A DNA stretch of 27,777 nt from the NCBI GenBank assembly GCA_002368955.1, contig DFDY01000148.1:1-27777 (forward strand). Direction: 5' to 3'. The translations under genes and the position numbers were made by a program. Of the stretch, positions 6,495-14,873 are shown piece by piece; within the stretch, counting starts at the first letter, position 1, and the number at the start of each line of letters is the position of its first letter. The notes beneath the pieces were generated by a model. It saw only the letters and a list, made by a program, of their open reading frames with translations. It did not search any database and was not told the origin of the DNA. This DNA is from Bacteroidales bacterium UBA3816. GTDB lineage: Bacteria > Bacteroidota > Bacteroidia > Bacteroidales > P3.

Positions 6495-7385
6495 TTGCTT
6501 ATTCTGTCGGTGCCACTTTTAGCCCAGACGGAGACGGACAGCATTCTTATTGAGGCTAACAACGCCCAACGAACCACGATGTTGGGCACCTATTATGCCG
6601 ACAAATTTGTAGGCAGACACACCTCCAATGGCGAAATCTTCCGTCAAAACCAATACACTGCCGCCCACAAGACCTATGCTTTCGGCACCTATCTTTTGGT
6701 CACTTATCCGGTAACCAATCAATCAGTAGTGGTACGGGTCAACGACCGCTGTCCAAAAAACAACATCCTGGACATGACCAAGATCGCCGTCCACGCCCTA
6801 GGCATAAAAGGCTCAGGAAAAGTGAACGTGACCACACTAGACCCAGCGGTAGGGTATTTGCTTTGGATGCATCAAGACACCTTGGCCATGACTACAGCCG
6901 AATACATGGCCTACCGTGACAAGAGCAAACGCAAGAGGATTTCGCCCTATCCCCACGCCACCCGAGATTCTGCCGAAGAGCCCGCACCCACCTCGCAACT
7001 GGCTCAGACTTCGCCTCCACCCAAAGACAAACCCAAGCCTCCGAAAGCCCATAAGCCTGTCGAAGAGCCGCCCGCTCCCCCGGTGGACAACACTGATACA
7101 TCGTCCACGCCCAAGACAGATACAGTGGCACCCGCAGAGACTGTCCCCAAGGGGCCTCTCTACGATATAGAGCTATGCACCGTAGGGTCGCAATATGCAG
7201 CCTGGTTGGAGCGCAGACGACTGCCAGACAACTTGCAGTCCAAGATATTACTAGAGAGCAACAAACACAACAAAGAGTTACGCATGATTCTGGTGCTAGC
7301 CGAGACCCGGAGCCATGCCGTGAGAACGCAGGCCGAACTCATAGACCTCTTTCCCGAAAGTTGCCTAATTATACATGAAAAATAG
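6495..7385 (+). CDS. rlpA: RlpA-like double-psi beta-barrel lipo/periplasmic protein
   Basis: From TTG at 6495 the product has 296 residues. Residues about 29-117 form a DPBB domain like RlpA: TYYADKFVGRHTSNGEIF (32-49), AAHKTYAFGTYLLV (56-69) and VVVRVNDRCP (78-87), with the conserved Asp84 of the lytic transglycosylase fold. A proline- and lysine-rich linker (about 155-220) follows, then a folded C-terminal segment (222-296) that may be a degenerate SPOR-like domain. RlpA proteins cleave naked glycan strands of peptidoglycan. The start is uncertain: the TTG gives a signal peptide without its basic head, whereas the same frame upstream reads IIKRLTNILLLLILSVPLLAQ, a complete signal sequence, with ATT at 6465 the only plausible start and no ATG, GTG or upstream TTG in frame after the stop at 6438-6440. 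It follows kdsC by 16 bases (ATT) or 46 bases (TTG). Confidence 0.8.
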   Translation: MLILSVPLLAQTETDSILIEANNAQRTTMLGTYYADKFVGRHTSNGEIFRQNQYTAAHKTYAFGTYLLVTYPVTNQSVVVRVNDRCPKNNILDMTKIAVHALGIKGSGKVNVTTLDPAVGYLLWMHQDTLAMTTAEYMAYRDKSKRKRISPYPHATRDSAEEPAPTSQLAQTSPPPKDKPKPPKAHKPVEEPPAPPVDNTDTSSTPKTDTVAPAETVPKGPLYDIELCTVGSQYAAWLERRRLPDNLQSKILLESNKHNKELRMILVLAETRSHAVRTQAELIDLFPESCLIIHEK

Positions 7386-7447
7386 CCCCCGAAAAAGAAA
7401 AAAGAAAAAAATTTGAGAAAAAAACACCAAATATTAATATTTATTGC

Positions 7448-7455
7448 TATCTTTG
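7448..7455 (+). promoter_or_regulatory. -7 box upstream of the T9SS operon
   Basis: TATCTTTG at 7448-7455 is a good -7 element about 90 bases before porP, within a very A-rich stretch (7386-7440). No clear TTTG lies at the expected -33 distance. The long A-tracts just upstream could act as an UP-like or bent element. The leader runs about 80 bases to the ATG at 7546. Confidence 0.5.
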
Positions 7456-7545
7456 CAAGTCAAAATCTGGTTTGTCTTTTCGGTTGAAGAGCAGCCCAGA
7501 TGTAAATGTATATAAAAGATAATTAAATAATTACATGATATTAAA

Positions 7546-8541
7546 ATGAGCGTTCGCATGGGAATCAAACTGAGCAAGAAACTATCACTTTTGGTGATAG
7601 CGTTGGGATTTTCATGTGCAACCATGGCCCAGCAGGAGCCCCAGTTTTCGCAATATATGTTCAACAGGATGTCATACAATCCTGGTTACGCCGGCAGTTC
7701 TGGCTCCATCTGCGCTACGGTAATGTACAGAAACCAATGGATGGGATTAAAGCTCGACGCCCCCACCACGGGAGGCAAAGCAGGCTCTACTCCTACTGAC
7801 TTCCTTTTCAATTTCGACATGCCCGTCAAATTCCTCCACGGCGGCATTGGCTTAACCTTTGTGAATGACAACATTGGCTACCACACGAACAATTTAATCG
7901 CTCTTGACTACGCTTTCAGAATGTTCTGGGGCGAAGGAAACCTCTCTGCAGGTGTCGAAGTAGACCTGCTCAACAGTTCCCTCGACGTGGGAAGCCTCGA
8001 AGGCCCCGACGGCCCCGACCCAGCCTTGGGCAACCAAAATCCTTCTGCCATGCTCATCGACGGTGCCGTAGGTCTCTATTACCAAGTCCCTGGCAAATAT
8101 TACCTCGGCCTCTCTGTCAAAAACCTCTTGGGTGCACACAGCGACGAAATAGTTTTTACCAATGCTCGCACTGCCTATCTCATGGGTGGTTACGACATCA
8201 CACCTGCTAGTGCTCCATCACTCCGCATCCGGCCTTCTGCCTTGCTCAAGACTGCCGGATTCAGCTATTTCCAAGCCGACCTGACCTGTCTTGTCGACTA
8301 TCGCAACGCCTTCTGGGGCGGCTTGGGCTATCGTGTACAAGATGCCTTCTACCTGTTGGCTGGTGTACACTGGAAGAAGTTCAACATCGGCCTTTCCTAC
8401 GATATAACCACCAGCAACCTGGGTGCCTACAAACCTGGCCGCAGCTTCGGTTCACTGGAGCTCTATTTGAAGTTCGCCTTCAAGGTGGTCATTCCCAGAA
8501 AACCCGATACAAGATACGGCAACACTATGCTGCTTGACTAA
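7546..8541 (+). CDS. porP: Type IX secretion system membrane protein PorP/SprF family
   Basis: The 331-aa product has a signal peptide (residues 1-28, cleavage after CATMA). The mature start QEPQFSQYMFNRMSYNPGYAGSSG is the hallmark of the PorP/SprF family, followed by RNQWMGLK and a beta-barrel-like body with FLHGGIGLTFVNDNIGYHTNN. PorP is an outer-membrane protein of the T9SS; SprF homologues attach specific secreted proteins to the cell surface, and PorP lies in the same operon as porK-L-M-N in Porphyromonas gingivalis. It is the first gene of the cluster here, 144 bases ahead of gldK. A second ATG at 7558 would give a slightly shorter signal peptide; the first is kept because both fit. Confidence 0.92.
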   Translation: MSVRMGIKLSKKLSLLVIALGFSCATMAQQEPQFSQYMFNRMSYNPGYAGSSGSICATVMYRNQWMGLKLDAPTTGGKAGSTPTDFLFNFDMPVKFLHGGIGLTFVNDNIGYHTNNLIALDYAFRMFWGEGNLSAGVEVDLLNSSLDVGSLEGPDGPDPALGNQNPSAMLIDGAVGLYYQVPGKYYLGLSVKNLLGAHSDEIVFTNARTAYLMGGYDITPASAPSLRIRPSALLKTAGFSYFQADLTCLVDYRNAFWGGLGYRVQDAFYLLAGVHWKKFNIGLSYDITTSNLGAYKPGRSFGSLELYLKFAFKVVIPRKPDTRYGNTMLLD

Positions 8542-8685
8542 ACTAAAACGTAAAAATATTTAAAAGAGAAACTTTTCAAACGAAACGACGTATAAGAAAA
8601 AGAGCAAAGCATAACATCAACAAGGAAACACTATTTATAAAAGAATATCTTTATTATTAACGAATAAACAAAAATAATACTCAAT

Positions 8686-10050
8686 ATGAAAAAGTTATTT
8701 TTCCTACTCGCAGCCTCGGTGGTCATTCTCTCCGGTTGCTCCACACAATCCTCCAATGGTGAACTCACCGGTGTTTTAGACCGCAACCAGTTTGAGGACA
8801 TTGACCTCAAAGGCATGGTTTTTGTCAACCAAGGAAATTTCAGCATGGGCGCTGGCGTTCAGAACAACACCTATGGCGTTACTTCTCAGCCCCGTACCAT
8901 GCAGGTGGCTTCCTTCTTCATGGACGAAACCGAAATCACCAACAACGAATACCGTCAGTTTGTTGCCTGGGTCACCGACTCCATGGTGCGTAAAATGCTT
9001 GCCGAAGGCGGCATGGATGGCTATCAGATTGAAGAGAACGAATATGGTGAGCCCCTCGACCCACCAAACATTAACTATAAGACCAAAATCAAATGGGACG
9101 ATCCCGAAGTGCGCGAAGCCCTCACCGACCTCTATGTCGCCGAGAAAGACAGATATTTTGGCCGTCGCGAGATTGATGCTTCCAAGCTGAACTATGAGTA
9201 CTACTGGATTGACTACGCCGACGCCTCCCGTAAGGAAGCCGGTGTCCAGAACAAAGAAGAGCACCGCGGCACCCTCTATACTGCCCGTCCCCGTGGTCTG
9301 AACAACCGCACTGCTTTCGTTCACAAGGAGCGCATCAACGTCTATCCCGACACTCTCTGCTGGGTTCATGACTACACCTACTCCATGAACGATGACTTCA
9401 CCCGCAATTACTTCTGCTCCGCCGCTTATGACAACTATCCCGTGGTAGGTATCAGCTGGCTTCAGGCCAAGGCTTTCTGCATCTGGCGCAGCAAATTCCT
9501 CAATGACTATCTGGCCAGCATCAACTACGAGCACATGAACGACTTCCGTCTGCCCTCTGAGGCTGAATGGGAATTCGCAGCCCGTGGCGGCATCGCTGCT
9601 GAGAGCTATCCTTGGGGCGGTCCTTATGTCCGCAACCCCAACGGCTGCTTCTTGGCTAACTATGAGCCCCTCCGTGGTGCCTATGACGACGACGGCGGTG
9701 TCCGCACCCTTGTTGTTGGTCACTATGCTCCTAACGACTACGGTCTGTACGACATGGCTGGTAACGTCTCCGAATGGTGTGCCGATGCTTACAATGAGTC
9801 CACCTACATCGTTGCCAACGCCCTTTCGCCCTACTATAACTACAATGCTCAGGAGAGCGATCCTATCGCCATGAAGCGCAAAGTCATCCGTGGCGGCAGC
9901 TGGAAGGACCAGAAATACTACATTCAGGTTCAGACCCGCTCTTTCGAATTCCAAGACACCAGCAAGTGCTACATCGGTTTCCGCTGCATCCAGCCCTACA
10001 TGGGCCGTGTTAAGGGCGACAACCTGAAGACCGCTTCCAATGTCTATTGA
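8686..10050 (+). CDS. gldK: T9SS ring lipoprotein GldK/PorK
   Basis: The 454-aa product is a lipoprotein: lipobox VILSGC with Cys18. The rest is an FGE-sulfatase-like (SUMF1) fold typical of GldK/PorK: GNFSMGAG (residues 50-57), MDETEITNNEYRQF (79-92), PVVGISWLQAKAFC (252-265), FRLPSEAEWEFAARGG (287-302), LYDMAGNVSEWC (354-365), VIRGGSW (400-406) and IGFRCI (430-435). The family has lost the sulfatase-activating chemistry and builds, with GldN/PorN, the large periplasmic ring anchored to the outer membrane. An insert of about 150 residues (about 100-250) separates the first and second halves, as is usual for GldK. Codon use is strongly biased to C-ending codons, in keeping with high expression. 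Confidence 0.96.
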   Translation: MKKLFFLLAASVVILSGCSTQSSNGELTGVLDRNQFEDIDLKGMVFVNQGNFSMGAGVQNNTYGVTSQPRTMQVASFFMDETEITNNEYRQFVAWVTDSMVRKMLAEGGMDGYQIEENEYGEPLDPPNINYKTKIKWDDPEVREALTDLYVAEKDRYFGRREIDASKLNYEYYWIDYADASRKEAGVQNKEEHRGTLYTARPRGLNNRTAFVHKERINVYPDTLCWVHDYTYSMNDDFTRNYFCSAAYDNYPVVGISWLQAKAFCIWRSKFLNDYLASINYEHMNDFRLPSEAEWEFAARGGIAAESYPWGGPYVRNPNGCFLANYEPLRGAYDDDGGVRTLVVGHYAPNDYGLYDMAGNVSEWCADAYNESTYIVANALSPYYNYNAQESDPIAMKRKVIRGGSWKDQKYYIQVQTRSFEFQDTSKCYIGFRCIQPYMGRVKGDNLKTASNVY

Positions 10051-10118
10051 TAAAGAGCAACTATAGAACTCGATAAACTAAAATACATATCATTAAGTAA
10101 CACAAAAAAAACAATACA

Positions 10119-10979
10119 ATGAGTTGGTTAGACAATCTAGTACGCAGTAAAGGTTATAAAAACTTCATGTCCAAACTATACGGATGGGGCGCTGCCGTCG
10201 TTATCATCGGTGCTCTGTTCAAAATCAACCACTGGCCTGGTGGTACCATCATGCTGATTATCGGTATGGGTACCGAGACCGTCATCTTCTTCCTTTCTGC
10301 ATTTGAACCCCCTCACGTAGAATTCGACTGGACCCTTGTTTACCCCCAATTGGCTGGAATACCTGATACAATTGAAGGCATCAATAAAGAAGAGCTCCTT
10401 GCTCCTGAAAATGAGAGCAACAAAAACTCTGTTATCAGCAGCGACCCCATCACCGCACGGCTTGACCAAATGCTGGAAGAGGCCAACATCACACCCGAAC
10501 TCATTGAGCGTCTCGGCCACGGTATGGAAAACCTCGCCGAGAGTGCCAACTCAATCAGTGGCATCGCTTCGGCTGCGGCTTCAACCGACAAGTTTGTCAA
10601 CAGCCTGGATGAGGCTTCAGAGGCTGTCAACAAGATGAAAACTGCCAGTGAGGCTGTTAACAACCTCACCACCATCTATGAGGAAACCGCTCAGGCCCTC
10701 ACCAGTGGCGATGCTTCTTATGCCGACGAGATGAAGAAATTGGCAGGCAGTTTGGCTTCTGTCAACGCCATGTACGAAATGCAGCTGCAAACCTCTACCA
10801 GCCAACTTGAGGCCACCAAGGAAGTGGAGGAGCGCATCCAAGCCATGATGGCCAACTTCGCAGGCAGTGCCGAAGGCGTGCTCAAATACAAAGAGCAGGT
10901 CGATGCCCTGTCGCGCAAGGTTGCTGAACTCAACAACGTCTACGGCAATATGCTTGCCGCCATGCAGACTCGTCTGTAA
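10119..10979 (+). CDS. gldL: T9SS inner-membrane motor protein GldL/PorL
   Basis: The 286-aa product has two membrane helices near the N-terminus (about 20-36 and 42-62) joined by the conserved KINHWPGG loop (35-42). A Glu (Glu53) lies in the second helix and Lys35 at the end of the first; in Flavobacterium johnsoniae GldL, charged residues in these helices are needed for proton-driven rotation. The remaining ~220 residues are cytoplasmic and rich in heptad-like Ala/Leu/Glu patterns, so probably coiled coil. With GldM it forms the motor that powers secretion (and gliding in species that glide). It lies 68 bases after gldK and 65 bases before gldM. Confidence 0.96.
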   Translation: MSWLDNLVRSKGYKNFMSKLYGWGAAVVIIGALFKINHWPGGTIMLIIGMGTETVIFFLSAFEPPHVEFDWTLVYPQLAGIPDTIEGINKEELLAPENESNKNSVISSDPITARLDQMLEEANITPELIERLGHGMENLAESANSISGIASAAASTDKFVNSLDEASEAVNKMKTASEAVNNLTTIYEETAQALTSGDASYADEMKKLAGSLASVNAMYEMQLQTSTSQLEATKEVEERIQAMMANFAGSAEGVLKYKEQVDALSRKVAELNNVYGNMLAAMQTRL

Positions 10980-11044
10980 ACCAACAGTACAACTGTATTA
11001 CTAACTGTACGCTTAATAAAATTAATAGTAACTAATTAAAAAGT

Positions 11045-12736
11045 ATGGGTGCTTCAAACTGTCCGGAAACCCCGCGACAAAAAATGATTCAGATGATGTA
11101 CCTTGTGTACACCGCCATGTTGGCACTGAACGTGTCGGCTGAGGTTGTGGAAGGCTTCAAGACCGTAGGTAATGCTATGACCAAGTCCAACGAGAACATG
11201 GTTCTCAAACTGGACGACACCTACGAGAACTTTGAGAATGCCCTAAAAAACAACCCTGCCAAAGTTCAGGACAAATATGACAGGGCACAAGAGATTAAGA
11301 AACTCTCCCGCGACCTTGTATATAATATTGATACCGTCACCTATAGCTTTGTCGGCCGCATTGCCTCCAAAGCTGAGATAAAGATGGTAGACCCTAATGA
11401 CAATGAGAAAATCATTCAACGCACAATAGCGCTTAAGAACGAAGACGGAAGTGCCAACTTCGACAGCATCGCCGAAGCCCTCCGCGTAGGTGGATTCCGC
11501 TGGATTAATAAGTTGGACGACAACCATGCCGGTACTCCTTATTTCATCGGCAATGCTGAAGGCGACGAAGCTTCCTCTGGTGCCGCTGCATTCATCAAGA
11601 GCAGCATCATCGACTACAAAAAGAAAGTGAGAGAGATCTTAGGTGCCGACTCCGTCCATGTCAATTTGGGACTCAATGTTGAAGAATACTCACTCAATTC
11701 CGAAGGCAAACCCACTTCATGGGAGCAGCTCAACTTCAACAACACCGTTGCCGGTGCAGCCCTCGTCACTCTCACCCGTATGAAGGCCGAAGTGATGAAC
11801 GCTGAGTTCGATGCCGTCAACACGCTCTACAAGCAGGTCAAATCTAACGACTTCTCCTTCGATAAGGTCTCCGTCATCGCCTACTCCAACAACTCCTACA
11901 TCATGAAAGGCGGCAAATATGAATTGACCGTCAACGTAGGTGCTTACGACTCCAAGGCCAAATTCGAAGCCACGGTGGGCGGACAACACTTCACCTCTAA
12001 TGACACTGGTGCCGTAGTCTACTCTACCGTCTGCAACACCACTGGTCCCAAAACCATCACGGGTACCGTCTATGTCAAGAAAGAAACCGGCACCGAGAAG
12101 TACGACTTCAAACAGAGCTACTATGTGGCCGAGCCCATGGCCGTGTTCGAGCTTACTGAAATGAACGTAGTCTACTCAGGTATAGACAATCCCATCAAGA
12201 TTTCCGTTCCTGGAGCTGCCACACACAATCTGGTGGTGACGCTGGCCGACCCCAGCCAGGCCACTCTTACCCCCGACCCCAAGTCTGGTGCTGGATTCTT
12301 CATCATCAAACCCAAAGTCAGCAAAGGCAAGATTGTCGTCAACGCCTCCATCAAGGATGGCAAACAGACTCGTTTCATGGGTTCCACCGAGCTTCGTGCA
12401 CGCTCACTCCCCGACCCAAAGATTTTCATGGGCAAGGTGGAGGCTGGCAAGGGCATACCCATTGGCGACCTAAAGAACATGAAAGGACCCTCTGTTCGTT
12501 ACGGACCCGAATTTGCTTTCCACATGAAGACCCCCACCATCATCAAGCAGACCATCGATATCACCCGTGTGAATGGTGCAACCGATCTTGAATGCCGTGG
12601 TGCCCAGTGGTCAGCCGACATCATGAGCTACATCAACAAGGCAAAGCCTGGCTGCAAAATCACCCTCAGCCTCGACGTGCAGATGCCTGATGGCTCCAAA
12701 CGAAACGTCAGCAGCACATTCCGTATCACCAAGTAA
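11045..12736 (+). CDS. gldM: T9SS motor/periplasmic shaft protein GldM/PorM
   Basis: The 563-aa product opens with PETPRQKMIQMMYLVYTAML (residues 7-26), the conserved N-terminal single membrane helix of GldM, followed by ALNVSAEVVEGF with Glu33. The periplasmic part should form the four stacked domains known for GldM/PorM dimers, spanning the periplasm to reach the GldK-GldN ring. At 563 residues it is about 50 longer than the characterised proteins (about 515), with the extra length spread over the middle and end rather than in one obvious insert. It lies between gldL and gldN with short gaps and is surely cotranscribed. Confidence 0.95.
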   Translation: MGASNCPETPRQKMIQMMYLVYTAMLALNVSAEVVEGFKTVGNAMTKSNENMVLKLDDTYENFENALKNNPAKVQDKYDRAQEIKKLSRDLVYNIDTVTYSFVGRIASKAEIKMVDPNDNEKIIQRTIALKNEDGSANFDSIAEALRVGGFRWINKLDDNHAGTPYFIGNAEGDEASSGAAAFIKSSIIDYKKKVREILGADSVHVNLGLNVEEYSLNSEGKPTSWEQLNFNNTVAGAALVTLTRMKAEVMNAEFDAVNTLYKQVKSNDFSFDKVSVIAYSNNSYIMKGGKYELTVNVGAYDSKAKFEATVGGQHFTSNDTGAVVYSTVCNTTGPKTITGTVYVKKETGTEKYDFKQSYYVAEPMAVFELTEMNVVYSGIDNPIKISVPGAATHNLVVTLADPSQATLTPDPKSGAGFFIIKPKVSKGKIVVNASIKDGKQTRFMGSTELRARSLPDPKIFMGKVEAGKGIPIGDLKNMKGPSVRYGPEFAFHMKTPTIIKQTIDITRVNGATDLECRGAQWSADIMSYINKAKPGCKITLSLDVQMPDGSKRNVSSTFRITK

Positions 12737-12759
12737 TAAATGAATTAAAATTGAATATT

Positions 12760-13656
12760 ATGAAAAAAGTATTGTTTGGCCTCAGCCTAATGCTCCTCAC
12801 CGTCGCAGGCATGTCTGTCAATGCGCAGAACATCCTCACTCCCGATGATGAAAATAATTTGAGCAACTTCTACACCCGCACCATGAGCACCACCCGTCAG
12901 GCCATCCCCTACCCTGCCCTGCGCGAGAGCGATGTCATTTGGGAAACCTGCATCTGGCGCGATATTGATTTCCGTGAAAAATTCAACCAGTTCTTCTATT
13001 TCCCCAAGGGCGAAGACAGCCTCAACAACAACCAAGGCCGTATCAACCTCGCATACCTCATCTATCGCAATGCAGCCCTGGGCGAATTTGAGATTTTCGA
13101 TGACGACGAGTTGAAGATTCCCGTCGACTGGGATTTTATGTACACCAAGTTGAACAAGGCCGACACCACTATGACCGACCCCATCTATGATGAATATGGC
13201 GATCTTATTGACGAAGGCCACGACACCATCAAATACAAATCCTTCAGCTCCGACGACTACTACAAGATTCACATCAAAGAATTCTGGTACATCGACAAGC
13301 AGGACACCCGAATGAAAGCCCGTATCGTGGCTCTGGCACTAGTGGACGAGAACTGCAAGGAAATTGACGGTGAAATGGAGTGCAACCCCACAACTCGTTT
13401 CTGGATTCCGATGAACGACATGCGCGTCCGCAACATCTTTGCCCGTACCAATGTCTACGACATCTACAACAACAATGTCGAGCGCAGCTACGATGAAGTC
13501 TTCATCTCCCGCTATTTCGACAGCTATGTCACCCGCGAAACCAACGTCTACAACCGCGAGATTCATGACTATCTGACTGGCGAAGATGCCCAGCTCGAAT
13601 CTCAAACCATCGAAGAGCGTATCTTCGACATCGAATCTGATATGTGGGAATACTAA
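12760..13656 (+). CDS. gldN: T9SS ring protein GldN/PorN
   Basis: From the ATG at 12760 the product has 298 residues with a signal peptide ending in SVNAQ (about residue 23); an in-frame TTG at 12751 would only add three residues. Family landmarks are RESDVIWETCIWRDIDFREK, NLAYLIYRNA, the acidic FDDDELKIP, and the C-terminal block NVYNREIHDYLTGED followed by SDMWEY. GldN/PorN binds GldK/PorK to build the periplasmic ring and contacts GldM. It follows gldM by 23 bases. A close homologue follows 85 bases downstream, after a perfect 18-bp hairpin. Confidence 0.95.
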   Translation: MKKVLFGLSLMLLTVAGMSVNAQNILTPDDENNLSNFYTRTMSTTRQAIPYPALRESDVIWETCIWRDIDFREKFNQFFYFPKGEDSLNNNQGRINLAYLIYRNAALGEFEIFDDDELKIPVDWDFMYTKLNKADTTMTDPIYDEYGDLIDEGHDTIKYKSFSSDDYYKIHIKEFWYIDKQDTRMKARIVALALVDENCKEIDGEMECNPTTRFWIPMNDMRVRNIFARTNVYDIYNNNVERSYDEVFISRYFDSYVTRETNVYNREIHDYLTGEDAQLESQTIEERIFDIESDMWEY

Positions 13657-13676
13657 CGTTCAGTTAATAGTTATAT

Positions 13677-13727
13677 AGTTAATAGTTAATAGTTATCGTC
13701 ATCGAAACTATTAACTATTAACTTTTT
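13677..13727 (+). repeat. Perfect 18-bp AT-only inverted repeat between the two gldN genes
   Basis: The arms 13677-13694 and 13706-13723 are perfect reverse complements made of the unit TTAATAG in tandem, around an 11-base loop; TTTT follows at 13724-13727. A further partial copy of the unit lies just upstream (13661-13674). Such a stem with a T-tract could terminate or attenuate transcription and so lower expression of the second gldN. The tandem TTAATAG/CTATTAA make-up also looks like a dispersed intergenic repeat rather than an ordinary terminator. Confidence 0.8.
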
Positions 13728-13741
13728 AACCACTATCTATA

Positions 13742-14611
13742 ATGCTCCTACCCAAGAAAATAATCGCACTCTGCTGCCTAGGGATGGTTACCGTTGTGAC
13801 CGTTAAGGCCCAGTATGTCGAGACCCAACCGGCCGACTACTACCAGCGTACCATGACCTGGGAACAAAAGCCGCAGGAATACGGCTTTGTGCGCGAGTCC
13901 GATGTCTATTGGGGCAAACTACTCTGGCGTATCATCGACGTGCGCGAAAAAGACAACCAATATATCTATTACCCCAACACCCCCGAAGGCATACGTGGGC
14001 GTAAAAATCTGGCCTACGTTCTATGGGATGCCATTAATGCGGGTGAGATAGAACTCTTTGAGGACGACGAAATGAAAATCCCACTTGATGCCCAACGGGT
14101 CATCGACCACGCCACCCGCAGCGACACCGTGCAAATGGAAGTCTATGACGACTATGGAGAAGCCGACTACATGACCGTCTTTGTCCCCCACGAGTTCACC
14201 TCCGACAATATCTACCAATATGCCATCAAAGAAGCCGTCTACATGGACCGTGCCCGCAGTGGCATACAAGTGCGCAAACTGGGCCTTGCCCCTATGGAAG
14301 AGCGCTACAAAGTCATCGACGGCGAAACCGAATATATGGGCACCACCACTCTCTTCTGGGTGCCGATGCTTTCATGGCAAGTGCGGATACTCTTTGCCAA
14401 AAAAGAGGCCTACTGCCAAGAGAACCTCACCCATCTCCCCACCTGGGAATACGCTTTCAACTCATTCATGTACAGCTCTTTCATCACTCGCGAGGACAAC
14501 GTCTACAACCGAGCTATCCACGACTACCTCACCGGTGAAGACGCCCTCCTCGAATCCCAGCGAATAGAAGAAGAAATTATGAACATCTCCATCGACATGT
14601 GGGAGTATTAA
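13742..14611 (+). CDS. gldN: Second GldN-family protein (GldO-like tandem paralogue)
   Basis: The 289-aa product has its own signal peptide (cleavage after VKAQ, about residue 23) and follows gldN in the same direction. The shared blocks are VRESDVYWGKLLWRIIDVRE, KNLAYVLWDAINAGEIELFE, DDEMKIP, REDNVYNRAIHDYLTGED and a C-terminal DMWEY, all collinear with gldN. The middle (about residues 120-240) is much more divergent. In Flavobacterium johnsoniae a tandem pair gldN-gldO is known whose products are partly redundant; this gene may be a comparable duplicate, either old or independent. It lacks acidic loop FDDDEL but has FEDDEM at the same place. Expression may be reduced by the hairpin at 13677-13727. 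Confidence 0.9.
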   Translation: MLLPKKIIALCCLGMVTVVTVKAQYVETQPADYYQRTMTWEQKPQEYGFVRESDVYWGKLLWRIIDVREKDNQYIYYPNTPEGIRGRKNLAYVLWDAINAGEIELFEDDEMKIPLDAQRVIDHATRSDTVQMEVYDDYGEADYMTVFVPHEFTSDNIYQYAIKEAVYMDRARSGIQVRKLGLAPMEERYKVIDGETEYMGTTTLFWVPMLSWQVRILFAKKEAYCQENLTHLPTWEYAFNSFMYSSFITREDNVYNRAIHDYLTGEDALLESQRIEEEIMNISIDMWEY

Positions 14612-14679
14612 CCCATCCATTCTTCTTCTCTGATTTGTAGGCTTTCAAAAAAATTTCATTCCCAATCAAAAATTATTCG

Positions 14680-14855
14680 TATATTTGCAGTCGCAAATTG
14701 AATCATCAATTTGCCAAGAAAGATGCATTACGTACCGACTGTCTGCCACTTGGTATCCCCACACAGCAGCCACCACGGTCAACAATGGAAGGCTCCACTT
14801 TCTTGCACAGTAAATCAAACGTTTCGGGCCAAACGGCAACAGTTGTGCCCGACAC
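14680..14855 (+). promoter_or_regulatory. -7 box and long leader of the lipoprotein gene
   Basis: TATATTTG at 14680-14687 is a good -7 element; no convincing -33 element is seen. The leader to the ATG at 14874 would be about 180 bases, long for this window. Near its end 14821-14829 (GTTTCGGGC) pairs with 14847-14855 (GCCCGACAC) over nine positions with one mismatch, ending 18 bases before the start codon. It does not match a riboswitch class I know. Confidence 0.45.
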
Positions 14856-14873
14856 GAATCAGGGCAGTAAAAT

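Noticed and set aside
8776..9954. 392-codon frame opposite gldK
   Set aside because: It is a shadow of the highly biased gldK codons, with Val/Gly-rich low-quality sequence and no domain.
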